Part shown: one piece after another, positions 6,746 to 14,451 of the stretch | Layout of the letters: every line of letters begins with the position of its first letter | Position numbering within the stretch: position 1 is the first letter of the stretch | DNA from: Coriobacteriia bacterium | GTDB lineage: Bacteria > Actinomycetota > Coriobacteriia > Anaerosomatales > Anaerosomataceae | Direction: 5' to 3' | Assembly (NCBI GenBank): GCA_030652115.1 | Contig: JAUSBK010000001.1 | Span: forward strand, 1-34,253 | DNA: 34,253 bases | Notes under the pieces: generated by a model | The model's database searches: none | The model's input: the letters and a program-made list of their open reading frames with translations, nothing else | Told to the model about the DNA's origin: nothing | Made by a program: the position numbers and the translations under genes

Positions 6746-7793
6746 ACGTGACCACCCCCGTGCCCTCCACGACTTCGCCGATCTCGCTCACGCTCTCGCC
6801 GAGTTCGCGGAGCTTCGCGGCGGCAGCCGGTGCGTGCTTGCGGTCCACGATGAGCGCAAAGCCCACGCCCATGTTGAAGGTGCGGAACATGGCCGCGTCG
6901 TCGATGCCCGCCGCCGCCTGGACGAGGCCGAAGACCGGCGGCACCTTCCACGAGCCGCGCACCACGCGCGCGTCACACGTTGAGGGCAGCGCGCGGTCGA
7001 GGTTCTCGGTGATGCCGCCGCCGGTGATGTGCGCCATGCCCTTCACGGGCACCTCGGCGAGCGTGGCGAGGACGGACTTCACGTAGATGCGCGTAGGTGT
7101 GAGCAGCAGCTCGCCGAGCGTGATGCCGCCGAGGTCCACGCGCGGGAGCGGGAGGTCGGCCTCGCGGCCCTCTACGAGCACCTTGCGCACGAGCGAGAAG
7201 CCGTTGGAGTGCAGGCCGCTCGAGCCCAGGCCGAGGATCACGTCGCCAGGTGCGATGGTCTCGCCGGTGATCATCTTCGGCCGGTCCACCACGCCCACGC
7301 AGAATCCGCAGAGGTCGTAGTCGTCAGGCGCCATCGTGCCCGGGTGCTCGGCCATCTCGCCGCCCACGAGCGCGCAGCCGGCCTGCACGCAGCCTTCGGC
7401 CACGCCCGCGACGATGCGCTCCATGCGCGCCGAGTCGAGCTTGCCGACAGCAATGTAGTCGAGGAAGAAGAGCGGCTCGGCGCCCGCGACTAAGATGTCG
7501 TTCGCGCACATCGCCACGAGGTCGATGCCCACAGTGTCGTGGCGGTCCAGCAGCTTCGCGAGCTCGATCTTGGTGCCCACGCCGTCGGTGCCGGAGACCA
7601 TCACCGGATCGGCCATGTCCTTGAACGCCGAGGCCGAGAACAGGCCGCCGAAGCCGCCAATGTCACCGATCACCTCGGGACGATACGTGCTGCGCACATG
7701 GCTGCGGATGCCCTCGACGGCGCGCGCGCCTTCAGCGGTGTCCACGCCGGCGGCGCGGTAGTCGACCGGGTGCTTTGGCTCCTCGGTTGCCAT
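6738..7793 (-). CDS. purM: Phosphoribosylformylglycinamidine cyclo-ligase (AIR synthetase)
   Basis: A 351-residue ATP-dependent enzyme forming aminoimidazole ribonucleotide from FGAM. Family motifs include DIGGFGGLF near 44, SGTDGVGTKIELA at 67-79, DLVAMCANDILVAGAEPLFFLDY, GCALVGGEMAEHPG, GLHSNGFSLVR and MAHITGGGITENL. I chose the ATG at 7793 because GGGAGA lies directly upstream and because the extra residues up to 7901 look non-coding and lie across the promoter. It is the first gene of the purMNH operon. A TACAAT -10 at 7836-7841 is shared in context with purC. Confidence 0.97.
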   Translation of the reverse strand: MATEEPKHPVDYRAAGVDTAEGARAVEGIRSHVRSTYRPEVIGDIGGFGGLFSASAFKDMADPVMVSGTDGVGTKIELAKLLDRHDTVGIDLVAMCANDILVAGAEPLFFLDYIAVGKLDSARMERIVAGVAEGCVQAGCALVGGEMAEHPGTMAPDDYDLCGFCVGVVDRPKMITGETIAPGDVILGLGSSGLHSNGFSLVRKVLVEGREADLPLPRVDLGGITLGELLLTPTRIYVKSVLATLAEVPVKGMAHITGGGITENLDRALPSTCDARVVRGSWKVPPVFGLVQAAAGIDDAAMFRTFNMGVGFALIVDRKHAPAAAAKLRELGESVSEIGEVVEGTGVVTYV

Positions 7794-7829
7794 GGTCTCC
7801 CCTCGAGTGGTGCGCGGACGGTTGCGCAC

Positions 7830-7842
7830 GCGTGCATTGTAG
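7830..7842 (-). promoter_or_regulatory. purM promoter -10 region, 13-mer shared with purC
   Basis: On the minus strand the sequence CTACAATGCACGC contains TACAAT, a good -10, 43 bases before purM. The same 13 bases occur exactly at 20265-20277 upstream of purC. No convincing -35 is seen in either case. Shared sequence beyond the -10 hints at a common regulator or initiation context for the two pur operons. Confidence 0.5.
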
Positions 7843-7865
7843 CGCACCTCCCTTGCCTGTTTGGG

Positions 7866-7871
7866 TATACT
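7866..7871 (+). promoter_or_regulatory. -10 element for RHH/PIN module
   Basis: TATACT lies 42 bases before the antitoxin start and back-to-back with the purM promoter. A short repeat, CACTACCA, follows twice between this element and the start, and a related ACTACCA overlaps the ATG; these could be part of an operator. The assignment is tentative. Confidence 0.35.
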
Positions 7872-7912
7872 GCTCGCAGCACTACCATGTGGCACTACCA
7901 CGGAGGACTACC

Positions 7913-8197
7913 ATGGCGATGGCCAAGATCAACATCTCGATGCCCGACGGGCTCGTCGAGGACCTCGATGAGATTGCCGCATGGCTCAAGCGATCGCGGA
8001 GCGGCATCATCCAGGAGGCGTCTGCGATGTACGTCACGATGCTGCACGAGCAGCGCGCAGCCGAGGAGCGCCAGGCCGATATCGGAACGGCCCGGCGAGA
8101 GATGAAGAAGCTCGCGAAGGACCTTGGAGCGTTCGACGGCACCGCAGCGGTCCGCGCCGACCGAGACGGGCATGGCCGGAAGGCGGGTCAGCGGTGA
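7913..8197 (+). CDS. CopG/RHH-type antitoxin
   Basis: A 94-residue protein. The N-terminal 45 residues form a ribbon-helix-helix DNA-binding domain (INISMPDGLVEDLDEIAAWLK, then SRSGIIQEASAMYV), and the rest is a charged helical tail likely to bind the toxin. GGAGG precedes the ATG by about seven bases; the longer open frame upstream crosses the promoter region and is rejected. Its stop overlaps the GTG of the PIN gene (GTGA), coupling the pair. It differs in fold from the AbrB antitoxin at 4041, so the two modules are not recent duplicates. Confidence 0.88.
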   Translation: MAMAKINISMPDGLVEDLDEIAAWLKRSRSGIIQEASAMYVTMLHEQRAAEERQADIGTARREMKKLAKDLGAFDGTAAVRADRDGHGRKAGQR

Positions 8198-8607
8198 GCA
8201 CCGCGCCACTCGTCGTGGACACTTCGGTGGCGTTGAAGTGGCTCAAGCCCCAGGGTGAGCTGCGCGTCGAAGCGGCCTCGGAGCTCCTCGACCGGCACCA
8301 AGCAGGGGACGTCACGCTCCACGCACCCAGCCACCTGCTGCTCGAGGTGATGAATGCGCTCTGGTCGCACAGGGCGAGTGCAGCGCAGATCGCTCGTGCC
8401 CTGCGTCTGCTCCGGCAGCTCCACATCGTCTTCGTTGAGCCGGACGACGCACTTCTCGAGCGCGCCGCACGGCTCGCGGTCGAGCACAGGATCACCGCGT
8501 ACGATGCCGCATTCGCCGCACTCGCCCGGGAGTTGGAGTGCGAACTTGTGACCGACGACAAGAAGCTGGCCGCCTCGGGCGCGTGCAAGATGCGAGCGCT
8601 CGGCTAG
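8194..8607 (+). CDS. PIN-domain toxin (VapC family)
   Basis: A 137-residue PIN protein with VVDTSVALKWL (D9), LLLEVMNAL (E51), ITAYDAAFAALAREL (D104) and ELVTDDKKL (D121/D122), the expected set of acidic residues of this ribonuclease fold. It begins with a GTG overlapping the antitoxin stop by 4 bases. The module is inserted between purM and the purF operon, opposite in strand to them. Its stop lies 3 bases from the stop of the convergent membrane protein gene. Confidence 0.9.
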   Translation: MSTAPLVVDTSVALKWLKPQGELRVEAASELLDRHQAGDVTLHAPSHLLLEVMNALWSHRASAAQIARALRLLRQLHIVFVEPDDALLERAARLAVEHRITAYDAAFAALARELECELVTDDKKLAASGACKMRALG

Positions 8608-8610
8608 CCC

Positions 8611-9057
8611 CTACCCGAGCGCGCCGACCCCGGCCGAGACCGCGAGCGTGAGCGCGCTCGCGATCGCCGCGGCAGCGAGCCACCCGGTGCCGTGCGTCAC
8701 GCGCTTGCCCACCATCGCCCCCACGATCGCGGGTACCGCATAGCCGAGCGCGAGCGACCCGAGCGCCCACGCGCCGAGCATCACCCAGCCCTGCCACACC
8801 GGAAGCCCCGCTGTCGTGTACGCCGCCGAGCTGTCGAAGTAGTCGCGCGCGCGAGCGAGGATGCGCAGTCCGTCGCCCACGAGCCACGCCGCCAGCAGCA
8901 CGAGTGCGGCCCACTGCCGCCGGTCGCGCTTCGCCTTCGGAAAGCCCATGAGCGCGGCCGCAAGCCCGGCACCCAGCGCTGCCCACAGCGGGTTGTACTG
9001 CAGGGAGAAGAGCAGCCCATCGTGCAGGGCCGTCCAGGCGGATGGGAGCCAACTCAC
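8611..9057 (-). CDS. Small membrane protein in purF operon
   Basis: A 148-residue integral membrane protein that I do not recognise. Four hydrophobic segments can be seen, near residues 23-39, 49-65, 85-112 and 125-147. A basic loop (FPKAKRDRRQ) follows the first, and an Arg/Asp-containing stretch (RILARARDYFDSS) the second. The GTG start overlaps the purF stop (GTGA), so it is translationally coupled to purF. That linkage suggests cotranscription but does not prove a role in purine synthesis; a transporter or regulatory role is possible but unsupported. Confidence 0.75.
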   Translation of the reverse strand: MSWLPSAWTALHDGLLFSLQYNPLWAALGAGLAAALMGFPKAKRDRRQWAALVLLAAWLVGDGLRILARARDYFDSSAAYTTAGLPVWQGWVMLGAWALGSLALGYAVPAIVGAMVGKRVTHGTGWLAAAAIASALTLAVSAGVGALG

Positions 9058-10556
9058 GCGTTGGGCTCCAGGGCGAGCTTGCCGCGCCGGACGCTCTCGG
9101 GCACCTCGATCGGGTACTCGCCGTCAAAGCACGCCCGGCAGAACTCCCCGGCTGGCCGCCCCGTGGAGGCCACGAGGTTCTCGAGCGGCAGGTAGGCGAG
9201 CGAATCGGCGCCGATGAAGGCACGCGTCTCCTCCACCGAGTGGCTCGAGGCGATGAGCTGCTCCTGCGTGTCGGTGTCGATGCCGTAGAAGCACGGCCAC
9301 ACCACCGGCGGTGAGGTCAGCCGAAGGTGGATCTCGGCCGCACCAGCGTCGCGCAGCAGCTGCACGAGCTGCTTTGAGGTGTTGCCGCGCACGATCGAAT
9401 CGTCCACTACCACGAGTCGCTTGCCATCGATGATGTGGCGGAGCGGGTTGAGCTTGAGGCGGATGCCCTGCTGCCGAAGCGACTGCGTGGGCGAGATGAA
9501 CGTGCGCCCCACATAGCGGTTCTTCACGAGTCCCTCGCCGTACGGCAGGCGGCTCGCCCGCGCGTAGCCGACGGCGCCGGGAATGCCCGAGTCGGGCACG
9601 CCGATGATGAGGTCGGCGTCTACGGGGAGCACCTTGGCGAGCGCCATCCCCTGGAGACGGCGCGACTCGTAGACCGAGCAGTCGGAGAGCACGCTGTCCG
9701 GGCGCGCGAAGTACACGAACTCGAACAGGCACATGCTCGGCGCACCGGGCGGCACCGCCTGCTCGCTCTCGAGCTCGCCATCCTTGATGCGGATGAGCTC
9801 GCCGGGCGCCACGTCGCGAAGGTACTCGGCACCTACGATGTCGAGCGCGCACGTCTCGGAAGCGATCACCCAGCCTCGTCGGCCCGCGTTCAGCTGGCCG
9901 AGCACGAGCGGCCGCACGCCGTGCGGGTCGCGGAAGGCGTAGAGCGCCTCCTCGGACATCATCACGACCGAGTAGGCACCGCGCATCATCTGCATCGCGT
10001 CGCGGATGCCACCACGGATGGAGTTGTGCACCTGCGTGAAGTGGTCCACGAGGCGGACCATCACTTCGGAGTCGGTGGTGGAGCGGAAGCGCACGCCGAG
10101 CGCGTGGAGTTCCTCACGGAGCGACGCGGTGTTGACCAGGTTGCCGTTGTGGCCGAGCGCGATGGTGTTGGGGCCGATCGAGCTGATCATCGGCTGCGCG
10201 TTCTCCCACTTCTTGCCCGAGCCGGTGGTGGAGTAGCGGGTGTGACCCACCGCGAGATGGCCCTGGAGCGAGTCGAGGTCGCCCTCGGTAAAGACCTGCG
10301 GCACGAGCCCGAGGTTCTTCACGACCATGAGCGTGTGACCGTCGGCCACCGCGATGCCGGCCGACTCCTGGCCGCGATGCTGAAGCGCGTGCAGGCCGAA
10401 GTACGTGAGCCGTGCGACGTCCTCGTTGCTCGCGTAGACGCCGAAGACGCCACAGGCCTCTTCGGGGTTCTCCGGCCGCTCCGAGAGGATCCAGCCGTCT
10501 GCGGGACACACGTCACCGCTGGAGAGCGAGGGGTCGGTCAAGCGCTGGTCACTCAT
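9054..10556 (-). CDS. purF: Amidophosphoribosyltransferase
   Basis: A 500-residue enzyme for the first committed step of purine synthesis, moving glutamine amide nitrogen onto PRPP. A propeptide of about 34 residues precedes the N-terminal nucleophile cysteine (EEACGVFGVY, C35), which would be exposed by self-cleavage. The Ntn glutaminase domain shows HRGQESAGIA, GHTRYSTTG and LGHNGNLVN. The phosphoribosyltransferase domain has the PRPP loop LVVVDDSIVRGNTS. Cysteines in SMCLFEFVY, WPCFYGID and FCRACFDGEYP fit the four ligands of the [4Fe-4S] B. subtilis-type enzyme. The ATG at 10556 matches the usual propeptide length better than 10598. Confidence 0.97.
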   Translation of the reverse strand: MSDQRLTDPSLSSGDVCPADGWILSERPENPEEACGVFGVYASNEDVARLTYFGLHALQHRGQESAGIAVADGHTLMVVKNLGLVPQVFTEGDLDSLQGHLAVGHTRYSTTGSGKKWENAQPMISSIGPNTIALGHNGNLVNTASLREELHALGVRFRSTTDSEVMVRLVDHFTQVHNSIRGGIRDAMQMMRGAYSVVMMSEEALYAFRDPHGVRPLVLGQLNAGRRGWVIASETCALDIVGAEYLRDVAPGELIRIKDGELESEQAVPPGAPSMCLFEFVYFARPDSVLSDCSVYESRRLQGMALAKVLPVDADLIIGVPDSGIPGAVGYARASRLPYGEGLVKNRYVGRTFISPTQSLRQQGIRLKLNPLRHIIDGKRLVVVDDSIVRGNTSKQLVQLLRDAGAAEIHLRLTSPPVVWPCFYGIDTDTQEQLIASSHSVEETRAFIGADSLAYLPLENLVASTGRPAGEFCRACFDGEYPIEVPESVRRGKLALEPNA

Positions 10557-10666
10557 GGAGACTGGGAGTCCTTGCGTGGGGACGGGCTGACGCGGCATAG
10601 GATAGCACGAGCGGTGCCGTGCCGGACTGATGGTAGGATTCTGGGGACGCCGACGAAGGGGGCACC
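10557..10666. promoter_or_regulatory. Divergent promoter region, purF and quinone operon
   Basis: These 110 bases must drive purF leftward and the UbiA-like operon rightward. A minus-strand TATCCT (about 10598-10603) and a plus-strand TAGGAT (10633-10638) are candidate -10 elements, both without good -35 partners. No PurBox-like operator is obvious. Confidence 0.35.
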
Positions 10667-11596
10667 ATGGGGCACGTCGCCGCTGCGCCGAAGAATACCG
10701 TCCGTGGATGGGTGAAGGTCTTCCGCGACCCCCCGTTCTACCTTGTGGGTGTCTTGCCCTTCAGCCTCGGCACGCTGCTCGCCGTCCGTGACGGCAACGC
10801 GATGTCGTGGGCCATCTGGGGGCTCGCCAGCATCGCGGTCGCCCTCGTGATGGCGATGACGTTCCTCGTCAACGAGTACTTCGACTACGAGACCGACGTG
10901 GCGAACGTCGCCCACAACAAGTTCAGCGGCGGGTCCCGCTCTCTGCCTCTGGGGCTCGTGGAGCGGCGGAAAGTCCTCATCGCCGCCGGCTTGTGCGCAG
11001 CGCTCGCGCTCGTGCTCGGGCTGGTGATCCAGCTCGGCTTCGAGACCGGCCCGCTCACGCTCGTGCTCGGCGCCCTCTCGGCCCTCATCGGCTACGCGTA
11101 CACCGGTGCACCGTTCCGTCTCATCTACCGCGGGCTCGGCGAGCTCATGATCGGCATCTCGGTCGGCTGGATCCCGGTCTTCATCGGCTACTACCTGACG
11201 GGCGGCGTGCCGAGCGGCAGTATGGTGCACCTCATGAGCCTGCCCGTCGCGCTCACCATCGTGATGGTCATCGTGGCCAACGAGTACCCGGACTACGAGT
11301 CCGACAAGGCGAGCGGCAAGCGCAACCTCGTGGCCCGCATAGGCCGGGAGCGGGCGGCGTGGGTGTACACGCTCCTCGGAGTGGCCACCATCGCCTCGCT
11401 CGCCTACCTCGGCTTCACCTACTTCGAGGGCTGGCGGCGCTACATCCTGGCACTCCCGGTACTGCTCAGCCTGGACGTCTCTACGGCGATCCAGGTGGGC
11501 GCCTGGAAAGAGGAGAAGCGACTCGAGAAGCTCTGCTTCGCGACGATCCTCTTGAACCTCGGCATCATCGTCCTTCTCCTGGTGGTGAACTGGTAG
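10667..11596 (+). CDS. UbiA-family prenyltransferase
   Basis: A 309-residue polytopic membrane enzyme of the UbiA superfamily, which attaches polyprenyl chains to aromatic acceptors. Eight or nine membrane segments are apparent. The two Mg-pyrophosphate-binding acidic motifs are present: NEYFDYETD at 69-77 and NEYPDYESD at 205-213, the latter followed by KASGKRNLVARIG. It could act as MenA on dihydroxynaphthoate or on another head group; the motifs do not decide this. It is the first gene of an operon with UbiU-, UbiV- and UbiT-like genes (1-base gap, then ATGA overlaps), which places it in quinone biosynthesis. The ATG follows AAGGGGG. Confidence 0.9.
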   Translation: MGHVAAAPKNTVRGWVKVFRDPPFYLVGVLPFSLGTLLAVRDGNAMSWAIWGLASIAVALVMAMTFLVNEYFDYETDVANVAHNKFSGGSRSLPLGLVERRKVLIAAGLCAALALVLGLVIQLGFETGPLTLVLGALSALIGYAYTGAPFRLIYRGLGELMIGISVGWIPVFIGYYLTGGVPSGSMVHLMSLPVALTIVMVIVANEYPDYESDKASGKRNLVARIGRERAAWVYTLLGVATIASLAYLGFTYFEGWRRYILALPVLLSLDVSTAIQVGAWKEEKRLEKLCFATILLNLGIIVLLLVVNW

Positions 11597-11597
11597 C

Positions 11598-12611
11598 GTG
11601 GCCGCCCGGAAGATCCAGCTGCGAGCGCCAGCCGGCACACTGCCCTCGCTGAGGGCAGCCGTGGACGCCGGCGCCGACGGCGTCTTCACAGGACTGCGTT
11701 CGCTCAGCAACATCCGCAACTTCCCCGGCATCAACTTCTCCGTCCAGGAGCTGCGCGAGGGACTCGAGTACGCGCACGAGCGCGACAAGGAGATCTACGT
11801 CGCGATCAACGCGTATCCGCAGGGCGACCTGGTGCAGGCGGTCTACCGCGACATCGAGACGACGGTCTCCCTCGGCGTGGACGCGCTCATCATCGCCGAC
11901 CTCGCAGCGATGCGTTTCGTGCACGATCACTTCCCCGAGATGCCCGTGCAGGTGTCGGTCCAGGGCGGCGCCGCCACTGCGCGCTTCATCAACATGCTGA
12001 GAGACGAGTTCGGCATCAAGGGTGTGGTGCTTCCGCGCATCCTGTCGATGGAGGAGATCGCCGCGGTGCGGCGCGCGACCGATGTGGAGATCGAGACCTT
12101 CGCCTTCGGCCTGCTGTGCATCAACTATGAACCGAACTGCACGATGTCGTGCTACGTGACCGGCGTGCCGAACCAGACCTACGGTGCATGCTCGCCCGCC
12201 GAGCTCATCGAGTTCGACGAGTCGGCGGACACGTTGGAGATGCGTCTCGACGGGTACCTCATGAACTCGTTCACCGCCGAGGAGGTCCGCACGTACCCGA
12301 CGCCCTGCAAGGGCCGGTACCGCGAGGAGCGCTCCGGACGTGTGACCTACCCGTTTCAGAGCCCCTCCTCGCTGCAGACCATGACGATGCTGCCTGCCTT
12401 TGTGGAGGCGGGCGTCGACGCCCTCAAGATCGAGGGACGCCAGCGCAGCAAGATGTACGTCCGTGAGGCGGTGAGCGTCTTCCGCGAGGCGATCGACGCG
12501 TACTACGCCGATCCCGCACGATTCACCGTCCGACCCGAATGGGAGGCCCGGCTCGCGGCGCTCTTCGAAGGCGGCGAGTTCACCACGACCGCGTACGGGG
12601 AGAAGACATGA
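11598..12611 (+). CDS. ubiU: UbiU-like U32 protein, [4Fe-4S] cluster
   Basis: A 337-residue protein of the peptidase U32 family. Cysteines 174, 181, 198 and 237 have spacings of 7, 17 and 39, the same as the four cluster ligands of E. coli UbiU as I recall them (169, 176, 193, 232). The characteristic contexts are LLCINYEPNCTMSC, QTYGACSP and PTPCKGRY. UbiU and UbiV form a heterodimer needed for O2-independent ring hydroxylation in ubiquinone synthesis, using prephenate as oxygen donor. The extra C185 is not part of that set. A GTG start 1 base after the prenyltransferase stop has a weak Shine-Dalgarno. Substrate in this organism is unknown; U32 relatives also modify RNA, but gene context favours a quinone. 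Confidence 0.87.
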   Translation: MAARKIQLRAPAGTLPSLRAAVDAGADGVFTGLRSLSNIRNFPGINFSVQELREGLEYAHERDKEIYVAINAYPQGDLVQAVYRDIETTVSLGVDALIIADLAAMRFVHDHFPEMPVQVSVQGGAATARFINMLRDEFGIKGVVLPRILSMEEIAAVRRATDVEIETFAFGLLCINYEPNCTMSCYVTGVPNQTYGACSPAELIEFDESADTLEMRLDGYLMNSFTAEEVRTYPTPCKGRYREERSGRVTYPFQSPSSLQTMTMLPAFVEAGVDALKIEGRQRSKMYVREAVSVFREAIDAYYADPARFTVRPEWEARLAALFEGGEFTTTAYGEKT

Positions 12612-13480
12612 AGCTCTCACTCGCGCCGCTCTCCGGCCGGTACCCGGCCAGCGCGATCGCGGAGTTCTACCGCGAGGCGTCCGCAAGCCCGGACATCGAC
12701 CGGGTCTACATCGGCGAGCTCTTTTGCGCCAAGCGCCTGATACCGCTGCGCGCCTTCGAGGAGGCTGTGACGCTGCTCGAAGACGCCGGCAAGCAGGTGT
12801 TCTTCTCGACACTCGCCCTGCCCGCCGGAGAGGCCGACTACGAGGCGGCCGAACCGTACATCGAGCGCGTGCGGACCGTGGAGGTGAACAATCTCGGCTT
12901 CATCCCGTGGCTCAAGGAGCGCTTCGAGGAGATGACGGTCGTGGCCGGGCCGCTCACGAGCCTGTACAACAACGACGATCTCGAGATCGTCCGGGACTGG
13001 GGCTGCTCGGGCGTATCACTGCGTATCGACCTCATGCCCCAGACCATGACCGATCTCAGCGCCAACGGCCCGCTGCCGGTCGAGGTCTTCTGTCACGGCC
13101 GCCCGCCACTCGCTCACTCCTGGCGCTGCTATGCCACCCGGTTCGCCGGCCGGCCGCAGAACGCGTGCGGACACGTCTGCCGCGAACAGGACGGGCTCGT
13201 GCTCAAGAACCTGGAGGGTGCAGACGGGTTCGTGGCTGATGGCCCGGCCGTCCTGCCGGGACAGGTGATCGCTACCGTCGACGAGATCACCGGATACGCC
13301 GAGGCTGGCGCCGCGTTCGGCCGCCTGTGGCTCGGCCCCGGCGAGGTGGCTCCGGTCGCTTCGGCGTACGCCGCGCTGCTCCGCGGCGAGGCGTCGGCCG
13401 AGAACACCAGGCTCGCGCTCGAGGCAGCGATCGAAGGATCGCTGCGCTTTGGGCCGACGGCAAGGCGGCGGCTGTCATGA
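12608..13480 (+). CDS. ubiV: UbiV-like U32 protein, [4Fe-4S] cluster
   Basis: A 290-residue U32 protein, close in length to E. coli UbiV (292). Cysteines 40, 174, 187 and 191 match the UbiV ligand pattern (39, 180, 193, 197 in E. coli) in the C-terminal spacing of 13 and 4 and the near-N-terminal position of the first. Contexts are YIGELFCAKR, HSWRCYATRF and NACGHVCREQDG. VEVFCHGRPPLAHSWRC resembles the substrate-pocket strand of UbiV proteins. The ATG overlaps the upstream UbiU stop (ATGA) and its own stop overlaps the next gene the same way, implying stoichiometric expression. Expected partner is the UbiU-like protein. Confidence 0.87.
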   Translation: MKLSLAPLSGRYPASAIAEFYREASASPDIDRVYIGELFCAKRLIPLRAFEEAVTLLEDAGKQVFFSTLALPAGEADYEAAEPYIERVRTVEVNNLGFIPWLKERFEEMTVVAGPLTSLYNNDDLEIVRDWGCSGVSLRIDLMPQTMTDLSANGPLPVEVFCHGRPPLAHSWRCYATRFAGRPQNACGHVCREQDGLVLKNLEGADGFVADGPAVLPGQVIATVDEITGYAEAGAAFGRLWLGPGEVAPVASAYAALLRGEASAENTRLALEAAIEGSLRFGPTARRRLS

Positions 13481-13821
13481 TCTACGGGTTCCTCGCTCCC
13501 TTCGTCCTGCTCACGCTTCGCGTGCTTTCGGGGCGCGCCGAGGCGAGACGGCACCTGCCCGACTACGAAGGGCAGGCGATCGCACTGCGCGTGCGCGGGG
13601 TATCCCGACCTTTCGTGATCGCCGTACGCGACGCGCGCTTCGTCATGGCGCCGGAGGTCGAGCCGCTCGCCGAGATCGAAGGCGAGCTCGGGACGTTCAT
13701 GGCCCTGCTGTTCGGGAAGCTCGACTACGATGCCGCGTTCTTCCGCAAGAGGATCTCGTTTCGAGGCTCGCTGCCCGCAGCGATGCGCTTCAAGGCGCTC
13801 TTCGACCACATGACGCCGTAG
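13477..13821 (+). CDS. ubiT: UbiT-like SCP2 lipid-binding protein
   Basis: A 114-residue SCP2-family protein with a hydrophobic N-terminus (residues 3-16) that may contact membrane, then the SCP2 core. The C-terminus, AAFFRKRISFRGSLPAAMRFKALFD, is like the FFxRRL...G(D/S) ending of UbiT proteins. UbiT binds hydrophobic quinone intermediates and presents them to the anaerobic hydroxylases. It is shorter than E. coli UbiT (174) and lacks most of the N-terminal extension. Start overlaps the UbiV stop (ATGA). Being last in UbiA-UbiU-UbiV-UbiT order strongly supports the assignment; alone, SCP2 would be only a general lipid-carrier call. Confidence 0.8.
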   Translation: MIYGFLAPFVLLTLRVLSGRAEARRHLPDYEGQAIALRVRGVSRPFVIAVRDARFVMAPEVEPLAEIEGELGTFMALLFGKLDYDAAFFRKRISFRGSLPAAMRFKALFDHMTP

Positions 13822-13838
13822 CGTCGCACGTACGCTAC
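13818..13838. terminator. Bidirectional hairpin between convergent genes
   Basis: GTAGCGT at 13818-13824 and ACGCTAC at 13832-13838 form a 7-bp stem with a 7-base loop. It covers the TAG stop codons of both the UbiT-like gene and the convergent WG-repeat gene. The short stem and absence of a U tract make this a modest candidate. Confidence 0.4.
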
Positions 13839-14270
13839 TCCTGCAGCTCCCACACGAACCGGCCGCTGCGGTCGATGTAGCCGACCGAAAGGCCGCTCGT
13901 GACCATGGCGAGGCCCCCGGTGAACTCCTCGGCGTACTCCCACGTGGGCTCGATCGCCCACTCGCCGCGCTCGTCGATGTAGCCGGTAAGGCCCTCATCC
14001 GCCACAGCGGCGAGGCCCTCGGGTGCGCTTGGGGGGTGCTACGGCCGGAGGGGCCGCGACCGGAAGCGGCGCGGTAAGCGCGGGAGCAGGTGCGGGCTCT
14101 GACGGAGCTGCGGGTGCTGGAGTGGGCGGTGCGACTGGCGCCGCCTCGGACACCGGCTTCATCGCAGAGAACTGCTCGCGCGCCTCGACGAGCGTTGCAC
14201 CACAGCCATCGCAGAACGACGCGTCGTCGGCCACTCGCCGACCGCATGACGGACAGAACATCGTCATCAC
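13835..14270 (-). pseudogene. Zinc-ribbon/WG-repeat protein with frameshift
   Basis: The first frame encodes 91 residues: an N-terminal zinc ribbon (FCPSCGRRVADDASFCDGCG, two CxxC pairs), then a long Pro/Ala linker, ending out of frame at 13995. In the next frame, running to a TAG at 13835, lie clear WG (KWG) repeats: GLTGYIDERGEWAIEPTW and GLSVGYIDRSGRFVWELQE. The frames would join if the C6 tract near 14032-14037 had one C fewer, giving one protein of about 144 residues. Zinc ribbon, linker and WG repeats is a plausible domain order. The break may be a real mutation, slippage-mediated phase variation or a homopolymer sequencing error. Start ATGs at 14270 or 14267. Confidence 0.75.
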
Positions 14271-14451
14271 CCACCCCTCGCAGGAGCGTGTACCCCTTGC
14301 GGGCGCCGTACGCGGGATGGCGTGCGCGTGTTCTGCGCGGAGTCACTCCGCAGCCGGGGTAGGCGCCGAGGAGGCATGCCCTCCGAGGCGCCGCGGGCCC
14401 CCGGCGAGGACTACGCAGCGCGGGACACGCGCATGCCGTCCCGCGGTTCCG

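Noticed and set aside
10667-11596. Calling the prenyltransferase MenA outright
   Set aside because: The acidic motifs fit the UbiA superfamily in general. I cannot separate MenA from other aromatic prenyltransferases without a tree.
10553-12812. Long minus-strand frames opposite the quinone operon
   Set aside because: Both are antisense to genes with clear motifs (UbiA, UbiU) and have Arg/His/Glu-rich shadow composition.
13129-14346. 405-codon minus-strand open frame
   Set aside because: It crosses UbiV- and UbiT-like genes in antisense and reads as low-complexity Arg/Ser. The zinc-ribbon and WG parts in other frames are better supported.
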